A stretch of DNA of 64,000 nt from an uncultured Carboxylicivirga sp. (lineage in GTDB: Bacteria > Bacteroidota > Bacteroidia > Bacteroidales > Marinilabiliaceae), in assembly GCF_963674565.1 (NCBI RefSeq), contig NZ_OY771430.1:434001-498000 (forward strand). The letters are read 5' to 3'. Position 1 is the first letter of the stretch, and the number at the start of each line of letters is the position of its first letter. The notes beneath the pieces are model-generated. The model worked only from the letters and a program-made list of their open reading frames with translations, ran no database searches and was not told the DNA's origin. Positions 47,010 to 54,969 of the stretch are shown one piece after another. The position numbers and the translations under genes are program-made.

Positions 47010-47648
47010 TTAAGGAACAGTAATTACTCCAACTAAAGCACTGTTACTAACACTTTTGTTGTCACCTGTTCCGGCAAAGGCCATAAAACAATATAACTGT
47101 TGACCTGAACTTAAATCACTAAGATTTATTGTCCCTGATGAATTTTCTCTTTTAAAAGAATGAATGTCAAAAACAGGCCACATATTCTCAGCCAGGACAA
47201 GAAGAAGTGCCTGATCACCTGCAGCTGCATCACCTGTTTCACTATTATTATTCCATGCGAAAGTAAGTTGATTGCTTTCCAGGTGCACTTCAGGATTGAA
47301 TGGTGGTTCCATTGTTCCTTTCGACATCCTGAATCTTTCGAAATTTATCCGGTATTCTGGATAATCACCTTCAATAACACTGGTTAATAAATCAGAAAGG
47401 GCCGCATTGTAAGGACTCTGTTTTCTGATCTGTGTCCGGTAACCAATTTTAATGATTGGATGAATTGGCTGAAGAAACTGTACTCCCAAAGCAAAGCGTG
47501 CCTGTTGTTTTAACTGAGCAATGCTGGGGACTCCTTTCTTTGGTCCTGCTAATGATCGTAAATAGCGTATACCTTTCCAGCGACTTCCCACTACAGTACC
47601 TACCTTACCGGAAATGGCTCCCAAGATGCCTTTATCATATTTTCCCAT
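47010..47648 (-). CDS. DUF6266 family protein
   Basis: A 212-aa protein whose N terminus MGKYDKGILGAISGKVGTVV followed by GSRWKGIRYLRSL is the hallmark of the DUF6266 family, largely restricted to Bacteroidota. It is beta-rich in the second half (LTFAWNNNSETGDAAAGDQAL, about residues 127-147) and ends in a hydrophobic strand. No signal peptide. The 14-bp overlap with the upstream small membrane-protein gene indicates coupling. Function unknown. Confidence 0.8.
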   Translation of the reverse strand: MGKYDKGILGAISGKVGTVVGSRWKGIRYLRSLAGPKKGVPSIAQLKQQARFALGVQFLQPIHPIIKIGYRTQIRKQSPYNAALSDLLTSVIEGDYPEYRINFERFRMSKGTMEPPFNPEVHLESNQLTFAWNNNSETGDAAAGDQALLLVLAENMWPVFDIHSFKRENSSGTINLSDLSSGQQLYCFMAFAGTGDNKSVSNSALVGVITVP

Positions 47649-47874
47649 GATTATTGTTTTTACTTTGTGAACTTTTGTTTTGCTTATTAGTGATTTTTCG
47701 CCTGAATAAACGACTAATCAATGCAGTTAGAATACCAGCTGTCAGGCTGAGGATCGACTTAATCAATGGTTCCCAGGATTCTTTAGGAACCAGTTCTGAA
47801 ACAGAATAATCGGTTAGCTCCATGAAACCCAGAGTACCCGCAACAGCTAACACAAATAATTTAAGTGTTTCCAT
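47635..47874 (-). CDS. Small membrane protein coupled to DUF6266 gene
   Basis: A 79-aa protein starting at METLKLFVLAVAGTL (ATG ending at plus 47874; an upstream in-frame start adds MLKILI). Two membrane segments (about residues 5-17 and 38-54) are followed by a strongly basic tail with many Lys, Asn and Ser. Size and layout resemble a small holin, but there are no other phage genes beside it. It overlaps the DUF6266 gene by 14 bp. Family not recognised. Confidence 0.6.
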   Translation of the reverse strand: METLKLFVLAVAGTLGFMELTDYSVSELVPKESWEPLIKSILSLTAGILTALISRLFRRKITNKQNKSSQSKNNNHGKI

Positions 47875-48291
47875 TATTAAAATTTTTAGCATTACAGCAA
47901 CCTGTCGACCTGCTGCCTTTAAACATTTTTAAATCGTCTATGGCCAAAAGACAGGAGCAAGGTATAATGGAATCTTTTTGAATAATATAACAGTAATATT
48001 ACCGTAAGAGTGGGGAATGATTAATGGATAATTGTCAGTGGTTAATTATTAATTGTATGGAGTTGAAGTTTGAATATTAGTCCGAAGTAATAAGTCCGAA
48101 GTCCGGGTGAATTTTAAAGTTTAATTGTTGAGGTGTTAAGTTGTTGAATTGTTATAAATATGAATTGAGGAGAGGTTTCAATAAAAGGCCATTGTAATAA
48201 GTCCTGAGTCAATAGAGTGACTTGGTAGTTTTGACCTGTCTTGCTACTAACATCTATAGACTGTAAGTTGACAGCTTTTAATATAGACTAT

Positions 48292-48394
48292 ATTCGACAC
48301 TTCTTCGATAGCTCTTCGATTTATGGCCGTTCTTATAGGATCGAAGAGTAATCGAAGGATAATCGAATAAGGTACGAAAGAGATTCGGAAGTAT
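48292..48394. repeat. Inverted 11-bp phased TCGAA array
   Basis: Right arm: five contiguous 11-bp units at 48340-48394 (ATCGAAGAGTA, ATCGAAGGATA, ATCGAATAAGG, TACGAAAGAGA, TTCGGAAGTAT). Left arm: three units in the opposite orientation at 48292-48324 (ATTCGACACTT, CTTCGATAGCT, CTTCGATTTAT). A 15-bp gap separates the arms. The near-helical 11-bp phase puts each CGAA word on the same DNA face. Confidence 0.75.
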
Positions 48395-48625
48395 GTTGAA
48401 GAATATCTCAGAATAGCTGATTGTAAGAAAACTAAACTACAGGAAAGTTATAACTAGTTTGAAGCTTATAGAATGTTGAGTAAACTATAGCTTGTAAATT
48501 TAAGCATTTATGTAGTGAAATGGTTAAGCTGTTGTATTTATACTAATTAAGTAAATTTGAAATGGCAAAGCGTTTTCTTGTTTAGGAGGGAATCAGGTAT
48601 CATAATTATATTGATGAACTTAATT

Positions 48626-48654
48626 AAAAAAGCTCCTGAAATATTTCAGGAGCT
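48626..48654 (-). terminator. Terminator of the lipoprotein gene at 48679
   Basis: AGCTCCTGAAAT and ATTTCAGGAGCT form a perfect 24-bp palindrome (48631-48654); on the minus strand it is followed by a run of T (plus AAAAAA at 48626-48631). Confidence 0.88.
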
Positions 48655-48678
48655 CACTTATCTAAAAACTAATTTCTA

Positions 48679-49809
48679 CTATTCTACTTCATAATTCCAG
48701 CAATCATCAAATAAGCTTCCGTCACCGGTCCATTCACCGTCAACGTAATATTCGTTGATCTTAGTAAGCAGTTCGCTTAATTGACTAACTGTGTACGCGG
48801 AAGCACCACCACCTAAAACAACATTTGCTTCATCCAGAATATCCTGAACGGTCATTCCATCAAAAACAGAGCCATCTGCAATTATCAGATCTCCTAAATC
48901 TTCAATGGCTGCAGAAAAGTTTTCATCATAGGCATCAAATACTGTACTTAAAGTAAGAGCCACTACATGTCCTGCAAATGTATTGTTTAACATGCCAGCT
49001 GGATCTGTATAATCCTGCATTAAAGCCATAGGTGTACCTCCGGATGGTAAAAAGGCTTCAACTGCTGCGGCTGAACTTAAGGTTAATGTGTAATCACCTC
49101 CTACCACTAATCCATCAGGAAAAGCACTTGCAAAGTTGATATCACGGTACTTACCAGGGTTATTTCCTTTAGCCGGTGCCCCCCAACCACCGGGTGTTTG
49201 TGTTCTGAATGGCTCGCACTCATAATAACAATCCTTCCAGCAAAAATCTAATTCGTAGTTATTACTATAAGGAGTATTATCAGAAGTAACCCACCACCAT
49301 TGAAAATCTGAGTGAACACCATCTTCCCAATATCTATTAGCATACACTTTAATAGCTAGTTTAAAGCATACACCCCATTCTACATTATAAGGAATTTTAA
49401 ATATTGCTACCGGTGCCTTGTCGAAATCTATCTGATACGGGTAACTTTCATAATCACCGGCATAAATATCTGTGCCTGCTGCTGGCCATACATTAACTGA
49501 CAGATAATTAATTACCCAGTCGTCAATTCCATCAACTTTTATGTATAGGAATTCACCGTCATTAAAAACATTAACATCAGCAGAACTGTAGAAAGGAAAA
49601 TACATTTTTTCACCGCAGAATTCGACTGGCATATTAGCGTAAGTAAAGTAGAATTCATTAGCATCCACATACACCCAATCGCTTTCAGCTCCTTTTAAAA
49701 GTGCTTTTTGTGCGGCATCTAATTCAATTTCCTTCATGGACTCTTGCTGGCAGGCATTAAATCCTATTAATAATGCCAACATAAACAGGCTAAATAATTT
49801 ACCTTTCAT
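48679..49809 (-). CDS. Secreted lipoprotein, function unknown
   Basis: A 376-aa lipoprotein: lipobox LLIGFNAC with Cys20 followed by QQES. The N-terminal half is rich in Trp, Tyr and Phe and beta strands with conserved-looking cysteines (FCWKDCYYECEPF, about residues 189-201). The C-terminal half, from RTQTPGGWGAPAKGNNPGKY (about 202-221) to ILDEANVVLGGG, follows a domain I have seen in many Bacteroidota surface proteins. Surface or periplasmic. Monocistronic on the minus strand. Confidence 0.72.
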   Translation of the reverse strand: MKGKLFSLFMLALLIGFNACQQESMKEIELDAAQKALLKGAESDWVYVDANEFYFTYANMPVEFCGEKMYFPFYSSADVNVFNDGEFLYIKVDGIDDWVINYLSVNVWPAAGTDIYAGDYESYPYQIDFDKAPVAIFKIPYNVEWGVCFKLAIKVYANRYWEDGVHSDFQWWWVTSDNTPYSNNYELDFCWKDCYYECEPFRTQTPGGWGAPAKGNNPGKYRDINFASAFPDGLVVGGDYTLTLSSAAAVEAFLPSGGTPMALMQDYTDPAGMLNNTFAGHVVALTLSTVFDAYDENFSAAIEDLGDLIIADGSVFDGMTVQDILDEANVVLGGGASAYTVSQLSELLTKINEYYVDGEWTGDGSLFDDCWNYEVE

Positions 49810-50105
49810 AATATTTGTTTTACAGGTTTAATTTTTGATGCAAGTTCTAACCTTTAAACGTTAATGTCAATTTTGCTTTTATGAATTGCAGGAATTATAT
49901 TATAGAATGTAATTTTTGTATGACAAAATAGTTCATTTGTAGATCTTGAGATTTGTCTTGACGTTAATTTTTTTAATGGTCATACAATAGCAGACAACGT
50001 AATAGCTATACTTGAATCAATATCCGGATAAGAAATACTTAAAGGCAAACAAACTTTCATATTTGATTGATTGAAGTTTTTGCTTTTAATCCGGCTATTC
50101 AGTTT

Positions 50106-50531
50106 TTAATCTTCTGATAACTTAATTGATTTAATGTTTGTATCAATTAATTCTATATTCAAATTGTCTTTTCCTAATAAAAAGGCAATGTTATTGTTAC
50201 CAAAAGCTTCTCCAGGTTGAGGTGGTGAAATCAAAAACAATCCTTTGTTTTTAAGGATATCTATTTCCTGCACTAACTCATCAACTATAAAACAGAGATG
50301 ATGAAGGCCTCCACCTCTTTTTGCAAACTGAAACATCGGAGATTCATCTTCCGAAGGCTCAATAAGTTTTATGGTTATTGAATTCTCCTTTTCCATAAAT
50401 ACAATATTCACCTTTTGACGAGTATTTAAGGTTGGTTTTGTCATTTGACTATAGCCAAAATTATCCTTCCATTGATTGATGCCTTCCTCCATAGATCTTA
50501 CTACTATTCCAATATGGTCTATTTTCATCAT
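50106..50531 (-). CDS. VOC-superfamily protein, epimerase/glyoxalase-like
   Basis: A 141-aa protein, the size of a two-beta-alpha-beta-beta-beta-module VOC protein. MKIDHIGIVVRSMEEGINQW gives the first metal His, GGLHHLCFIVDEL (about residues 76-88) the second, and NIELID the terminal Glu. It resembles methylmalonyl-CoA epimerase and lactoylglutathione lyase, but the location before polysaccharide locus 2, on the opposite strand, does not identify a substrate. Confidence 0.75.
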   Translation of the reverse strand: MMKIDHIGIVVRSMEEGINQWKDNFGYSQMTKPTLNTRQKVNIVFMEKENSITIKLIEPSEDESPMFQFAKRGGGLHHLCFIVDELVQEIDILKNKGLFLISPPQPGEAFGNNNIAFLLGKDNLNIELIDTNIKSIKLSED

Positions 50532-51079
50532 TCTAATATGTTTTGAATTTTAAAAGTTATTTCAACTAAAATAAGAATTTATTCAATTTAAAAGTTTTTC
50601 TTTCCTTAATTGACTTTGGTTAAAGACATACGCTCTAAATTATTGTGCATTATTTAATATCTAATGAATAAATAGGAAAATGCATGGTTTAATTTATATT
50701 TAGAATGATTTAAAATTGGTAAGATTGGCTTGGTGTAGTAAATGGAACTATTGGACAAAAAAAAAGACTCTTTTGTCATAATAGTGCTTTAACAATGACT
50801 TTGATTATTAATTTCGAGAGGGTAAAAGCTATGCTTTATATTAACCAACCTACTCATTCTTTATGTGACTGAGGAAGCGGAGCTATGGAAATAGCTGGGC
50901 TTAAGAAGTCATCCCGATTCTACAGGAAGGAGTCGGAGCTACGATAGGTTTTAGTTTTTTGTAGATAGTTTATGATAGAAATGTGTTAGACTCGGCTTGT
51001 CAAAAGAAATGGAAAAGTTATTCTGCGTCTAAGTTTCCATGGAATATTCTTATGGTTTAATAATCTCACCTTAATAAAT
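50532..51079. other. Intergenic region before polysaccharide locus 2
   Basis: 548 bp without a supported gene. A weak internal duplication is visible (GAGGAAGCGGAGCTATGG near 50870 and GGAAGGAGTCGGAGCTACG near 50925). No TAnnTTTG promoter was found close to wecB. Confidence 0.5.
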
Positions 51080-52204
51080 ATGAAAAAAGTATTGATCGTG
51101 TTTGGCACCCGGCCTGAAGCTATAAAAATGGCTCCTGTAGTTAAAGCATTCGCAGAAGCTAATAATGATTTTGAATCAAAGGTCTGTGTTACTGCCCAAC
51201 ATAGAGAAATGCTTGATCAGGTTTTGAATTTATTTAAGATTACACCTGATTATGACCTAAATCTGATGCGTCCGGGGCAGAATCTTTATACGCTTACAGC
51301 AGATATTGTAACCGGAATGAAGGATGTTTTGGAGAGCTTTAAACCGGATGTGGTATTGGTTCATGGAGATACTACCACATCAACTGCCACAGCATTGGCC
51401 GCATTTTATTCAGGGGCTAAAGTTGGCCATGTGGAAGCCGGTTTAAGAACTTATAATAAATGGGCTCCTTTCCCGGAAGAAATTAACAGGCAGTTAACTG
51501 GCCGTATAGCCGATTTTCATTTTGCACCAACAGAACAATCTAAATTAAATTTACTGAATGAAGGGGTAAATAGTGAAAACATAACAATCACTGGTAATAC
51601 CGTCATTGATGCCTTAATTGAGAGTTTAACCATCATCGATGATCTTGATGAACATCAAGGGCTTATTGATTTAAAGGCGAAATTTGATAATGATCGTGAA
51701 ATAGTATTAGTTACAGGACATCGCAGGGAGAATTTTGGACAGGGATTTATAGATATTTGTTTGTCTTTAAAAGAAATTGCAGAAGGTTTTGAAGGAGATA
51801 TTGTTTATCCGGTCCACTTAAATCCAAATGTTCAAAAACCTGTTTTTGAATTGTTAAAAGATGTCCCCAATATTAAATTAATTGATCCTCAGCCATATGA
51901 GTGTTTTGTGTGGTTGATGAATCGTGCTAAAATAATTATAACCGACAGTGGTGGTGTACAGGAAGAGGCTCCCAGTCTGGGTAAACCTGTCCTGGTAATG
52001 AGAGAAACAACCGAACGTCCTGAGGCTGTGGAGGCTGGTACTGTTCTATTGGTGGGAACTGATAAGGATCGTATTGCTCAGGAAGCATTCAGGTTGCTTA
52101 ATGATGCAGAAGCTTATAAGCAAATGAGTCAGCTGCATAATCCTTATGGTGATGGTAAGGCTGCAGGAAGGATTGTTGAGTTTCTTAAAAGTGTTAAATT
52201 TTAA
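51080..52204 (+). CDS. wecB: UDP-N-acetylglucosamine 2-epimerase, non-hydrolysing
   Basis: A 374-aa GT-B-fold epimerase with all main motifs: FGTRPEAIKMAPV at the N terminus, HGDTTTSTATA (about residues 95-105), GHVEAGLRTY (about 115-124), PFPEEINRQ (about 128-136), GNTVIDAL, GHRRENFG and TDSGGVQEEAPSLGKP. It converts UDP-GlcNAc to UDP-ManNAc in the cytoplasm. WecC, encoded after a small inserted gene, oxidises the product to UDP-ManNAcA. First gene of polysaccharide locus 2. Confidence 0.96.
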   Translation: MKKVLIVFGTRPEAIKMAPVVKAFAEANNDFESKVCVTAQHREMLDQVLNLFKITPDYDLNLMRPGQNLYTLTADIVTGMKDVLESFKPDVVLVHGDTTTSTATALAAFYSGAKVGHVEAGLRTYNKWAPFPEEINRQLTGRIADFHFAPTEQSKLNLLNEGVNSENITITGNTVIDALIESLTIIDDLDEHQGLIDLKAKFDNDREIVLVTGHRRENFGQGFIDICLSLKEIAEGFEGDIVYPVHLNPNVQKPVFELLKDVPNIKLIDPQPYECFVWLMNRAKIIITDSGGVQEEAPSLGKPVLVMRETTERPEAVEAGTVLLVGTDKDRIAQEAFRLLNDAEAYKQMSQLHNPYGDGKAAGRIVEFLKSVKF

Positions 52205-52300
52205 GTTGTGAGTTTTTAGTTGATAGGGAATAGTAGATAGAAAGTGGAGTGAAGAATAGTAGAAAGTGAATGGGGGATGGAACGGTGTATGAGTTTCGAA
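52205..52300. repeat. Short-word tract, AGTTGATAG / GTAGATAG type
   Basis: Low-complexity spacer after wecB built from words such as TTGATAGG, AGTAGATAG, AATAGTAG, AAGTGGAGTGAAG. The words are reverse complements of the ACTATCAAC type in the tract at 52696-52760, so the small gene between is flanked by oppositely oriented tracts. Confidence 0.55.
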
Positions 52301-52331
52301 AATTATATAAGTGATTTTAAATATTAAATCT

Positions 52332-52688
52332 ATGCATGATTATAAGGATCTAAAAGTATGGCAGGATTCCATTGATTTTGTTGTTTCAGTTTATGAACTT
52401 ACAAAAGCTTTTCCAAGTGAGGAAATATATGCATTGACTAGTCAAATTAAAAGAGCTGTTGTATCCATACCTTCAAATATTGCAGAGGGGGCCAATAGAA
52501 ACACAGATAAGGAATTTATACAGTTTTTGTATATCGCTTTAGGATCAGCATCAGAGGTGGAAACTCAATTAATCATAGCTAATCGTCTAGAGTATTTGGA
52601 GAATATTGAAACAGAATCAGATCAAATTACCAGTATTCGAAAAATGATTAATGCCCTAATAAAGTCAATCAGGAGACGGAGCAATTAA
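52332..52688 (+). CDS. Four-helix bundle protein (23S rRNA IVP type)
   Basis: A 118-aa helical protein starting MHDYKDLKVWQDSIDF at ATG 52332; an upstream in-frame ATT-type start is not needed. The pattern DLKVWQ...SxQIKRAVVSIPSNIAEGANR...EFIQFLYIALGSASEVETQLIIA is diagnostic of the IVP/four-helix bundle family, first described from intervening sequences of 23S rRNA genes and now known as free-standing genes across Bacteroidota. It forms a pentamer by homology; its role is unknown. It interrupts wecB and wecC and is flanked by repeat tracts, which marks it as a recent insertion. Confidence 0.88.
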   Translation: MHDYKDLKVWQDSIDFVVSVYELTKAFPSEEIYALTSQIKRAVVSIPSNIAEGANRNTDKEFIQFLYIALGSASEVETQLIIANRLEYLENIETESDQITSIRKMINALIKSIRRRSN

Positions 52689-52695
52689 TTTATCA

Positions 52696-52760
52696 TTGAC
52701 CATCCACCATAAACTATAAACTATCCACTATTAACCATATACCATCTACCATAAACTAAA
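52696..52760. repeat. Short-word tract, CCATCCACCATAAACTAT type
   Basis: About 65 bp made of ACCAT, AAACTAT, CCACTATTAACCAT and similar words directly before the wecC start. Same word family as 53991-54155 and as the coding tract at 58156-58195. Confidence 0.65.
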
Positions 52761-52765
52761 GAAAA

Positions 52766-53980
52766 ATGACAAAAAACATAACAGTTACCACCGTAGGGCT
52801 TGGCTATATCGGGTTGCCAACTAGTGCTTTGGTAGCTTCCAATGGAATTAAGGTACAGGGAATGGATGTGAATCCATCAGTTGTTAAAACAATCAATCAG
52901 GGTGAAATACATATTGTAGAACCGGAGCTAAAAGATTATGTATCAAAGGCTGTAGAAGAGGGTTTTTTATCGGCTTCAACAGAAGTTCAAAGTGCAGATG
53001 TATATCTGGTGGTTGTACCAACTCCATTTAAGGGGAACCATGAACCAGATATTTCGTTTGTAGAGTCGGCTACAGAAAATATCCTTCCTCATCTTAAAGA
53101 AGGAGATTTATATATAATTGAGTCGACCTCACCTGTGGGAACCACTGAGAAGATGAGGGATCTGATTTATCAGAAAAGACCGGAATTAGCAGATCAGTTG
53201 TTTATTGCTTATTGTCCTGAAAGGGTATTACCCGGCAACGTCATGTATGAACTGGTGAATAATGACCGGGTGATTGGGGGTATTAATGAAGAGTCTACAC
53301 AAAAGGCCATGGATTTTTATGCTTTGTTTGTAAAAGGTAAATTACACGCAACCAATGCACGAACTGCCGAAATGTGTAAGCTAACTGAGAATGCCAGTCG
53401 GGATGTTCAAATTGCATTTGCTAATGAGTTATCATTAATATGCGATAAGGCCGGGATAAATGTTTGGGAATTAATTGAATTGGCAAATAAGCATCCGAGA
53501 GTTAATATCTTACAGCCTGGTTGTGGTGTGGGAGGACATTGCATTGCGGTAGATCCTTATTTTATCGTATCTGATTATCCAAGAGAATCACAATTGATTG
53601 GAAAAGCCAGGGAAACAAATAATTATAAGTCTTTTTGGGTTGCTGAGAAAATTGAGAATACCAAGTTAGCTTTTCAGTTAAAGCATGGACGAGTGCCTTC
53701 TTTGGCCATTATGGGACTGGCTTTTAAACCCAATATTGATGACTTAAGAGAGTCTCCTGCTAAATATATTGCACAAAAAGTAATTCAGAATGCACATGAC
53801 GAAGAAATCTTCTTTGTAGAACCTAATATAACGGAGCATCAGATTTTTAAATTGTCGGATTATAAAACTGCTTATGAAAGAGCTGATATAGTTGCCTTTT
53901 TGGTTGCGCATGATGAATTTAAGACCTTGCCAAAGAAAGACGAAAAAGTGGTTCTTGATTTCTGTGGAATCTATAAATAA
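52766..53980 (+). CDS. wecC: UDP-N-acetyl-D-mannosamine dehydrogenase
   Basis: A 404-aa NAD-dependent sugar-nucleotide dehydrogenase: Rossmann motif VGLGYIGLPTSALVASNG (about residues 10-27), VPTPF, ESTSPVGTTEKM (about 119-130), KLTENASRDVQIAFANEL (about 212-229) and the catalytic Cys in PGCGVGGHCIAVDPYF (about 252-267). It makes UDP-ManNAcA. Separated from wecB by the IVP-type gene instead of the usual direct neighbour. Confidence 0.95.
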   Translation: MTKNITVTTVGLGYIGLPTSALVASNGIKVQGMDVNPSVVKTINQGEIHIVEPELKDYVSKAVEEGFLSASTEVQSADVYLVVVPTPFKGNHEPDISFVESATENILPHLKEGDLYIIESTSPVGTTEKMRDLIYQKRPELADQLFIAYCPERVLPGNVMYELVNNDRVIGGINEESTQKAMDFYALFVKGKLHATNARTAEMCKLTENASRDVQIAFANELSLICDKAGINVWELIELANKHPRVNILQPGCGVGGHCIAVDPYFIVSDYPRESQLIGKARETNNYKSFWVAEKIENTKLAFQLKHGRVPSLAIMGLAFKPNIDDLRESPAKYIAQKVIQNAHDEEIFFVEPNITEHQIFKLSDYKTAYERADIVAFLVAHDEFKTLPKKDEKVVLDFCGIYK

Positions 53981-53990
53981 GCTTAAGTAA

Positions 53991-54155
53991 ACTTATAAGT
54001 GATAAATTATGAGTGTTGAGTTAAACACACGTCAATAAAAGCTTAACGCTTAAAAATCAAAATTTTAGTTACTTACCACTTATAAGTCAGAACCATTCAC
54101 AATCAACTATCGACCAACCACTATATACTATCCACTAAAAACTAACCACTATCAT
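53991..54155. repeat. Short-word tract with inverted ends
   Basis: Spacer between wecC and the first fdtA-like gene. ACTTATAAGTG (53991-54001) is inverted at CACTTATAAGT (54077-54087), so the tract can fold. The second half consists of AACCATTC, ATCAACTATCGACCA (54102-54116), CCACTATATACTATCCAC and similar words. The 15-mer at 54102 recurs exactly inside the DegT gene at 58173-58187. Confidence 0.7.
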
Positions 54156-54156
54156 A

Positions 54157-54543
54157 ATGGAACCGTCTTTAATTAATTTACCTAAGCACCTAGATGAAAG
54201 AGGTAACCTGTCCTTTATTGAAGAAGACAGTCATTTACCTTTTCAAATTCAAAGAATATACTGGATTTACGATGTTCCTGGAGGAGAAGTAAGGGGTGGA
54301 CATGCATTTAAAAAAAATGAAGAGTTAATTGTTGCTCTTTCAGGTAGCTTTGACGTAGTATTGCACGATGGAGAAAGGGAATATATTTTTCATCTTAATC
54401 GATCATATAATGGAGTCTACATTCCTAAAATGATTTGGCGTAGTTTGAAAAATTTTTCAACTAATTCACTTGCTCTTGTAGCAGCATCAGAGAAATTTGA
54501 TGAAGGTGATTACATTCGCAATTTTGAACAATTTAAAGGTTAA
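54157..54543 (+). CDS. FdtA/QdtA-like ketoisomerase paralogue, active-site His lost
   Basis: A 128-aa cupin of the WxcM-like/FdtA family: IDERGNLSFIEE-type start (residues 8-20), VPGGEVRGGHAFKK (about 41-54) and the C-terminal AASEKFDEGDYIRNF. Family members convert dTDP-4-keto-6-deoxyglucose to 3-keto isomers. The active-site HAH pair seen in the neighbour is His49-Ala-Phe51 here, so one catalytic His is missing. It may be inactive, act as a regulatory partner of the second copy (family members are dimers), or use another substrate. Preceded by a repeat tract and followed 6 bp later by its paralogue. Confidence 0.75.
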   Translation: MEPSLINLPKHLDERGNLSFIEEDSHLPFQIQRIYWIYDVPGGEVRGGHAFKKNEELIVALSGSFDVVLHDGEREYIFHLNRSYNGVYIPKMIWRSLKNFSTNSLALVAASEKFDEGDYIRNFEQFKG

Positions 54544-54549
54544 TCAGGA

Positions 54550-54969
54550 ATGAAGAATATTAAAGTTTTTGATTGCCCAGTGATTGAAGTACCAAAAGTT
54601 TCCAATCGCGCTGGTAATATTTCAATTGTAGAAGGATATCAGAATCTTCCATTTGATTTTAAGAGAATTTTTTACATTTACGATATTCCAGCTGGAGAAT
54701 CCAGAGGAGCTCATGCACATAAGGAATGTCATCAATTTATTATAGCAGCGAGTGGGAGTTTTGAAGTATCTATAGATGATGGGGTGAATAAAAAAACAGT
54801 GACTTTAAACAGACCTTTCTATGGATTACATATACCTCCCGGGATATGGGCACATGAATTAAATTTTTCTTCCGGGGCAATCTGTCTGGTAGTTGCATCA
54901 CATAAGTATGACGAAAAAGATTATATTAGAAATTATTCAGAATTTTTAGAATGGAAGTCGTTGAAGTAA
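54550..54969 (+). CDS. fdtA: dTDP-4-keto-6-deoxyglucose 3,4-ketoisomerase-like (FdtA type)
   Basis: A 139-aa cupin with RGAHAHKECHQFI (His55 and His57 intact), preceded by IFYIYDIPAGES and followed by the RPFYGLHIPPGIW strand and the hallmark VVASHKYDEKDYIRNYSEF. In known pathways FdtA or QdtA makes dTDP-3-keto-6-deoxyhexose for Fuc3NAc or Qui3NAc; the DegT enzyme at 57305 and hexapeptide acyltransferases would finish it. No RmlA/RmlB genes are in the window. 3' end overlaps the next gene by 19 bp. Confidence 0.83.
   Translation: MKNIKVFDCPVIEVPKVSNRAGNISIVEGYQNLPFDFKRIFYIYDIPAGESRGAHAHKECHQFIIAASGSFEVSIDDGVNKKTVTLNRPFYGLHIPPGIWAHELNFSSGAICLVVASHKYDEKDYIRNYSEFLEWKSLK

Larger units (their letters stand above)
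47893..48678. other. Gene-poor region with 11-bp phased array
   Basis: 786 bp with no supported gene. It contains low-complexity word repeats (about 48000-48130, GTTAATTATTAATTG, AGTCCGAAGTAATAAGTCCGAAGTCCG), the TCGAA array at 48292-48394, and the minus-strand terminator at 48626-48654. Confidence 0.6.

Noticed and set aside
47010..47874. Phage remnant
   Set aside because: DUF6266 is not phage-specific and no other phage gene is nearby; kept only as a coupled pair of unknown function.
48292..48394. CRISPR array
   Set aside because: Units are 11 bp with no spacers between them and half are inverted; no cas genes.
50870..50945. Short direct repeat upstream of wecB as an operator
   Set aside because: Only a weak similarity (GGAGCTATGG / GGAGCTACG) with no symmetry; could be chance.
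52205..54155. CRISPR-like or tandem microsatellite
   Set aside because: Words vary in length and order without fixed repeat or spacer size.
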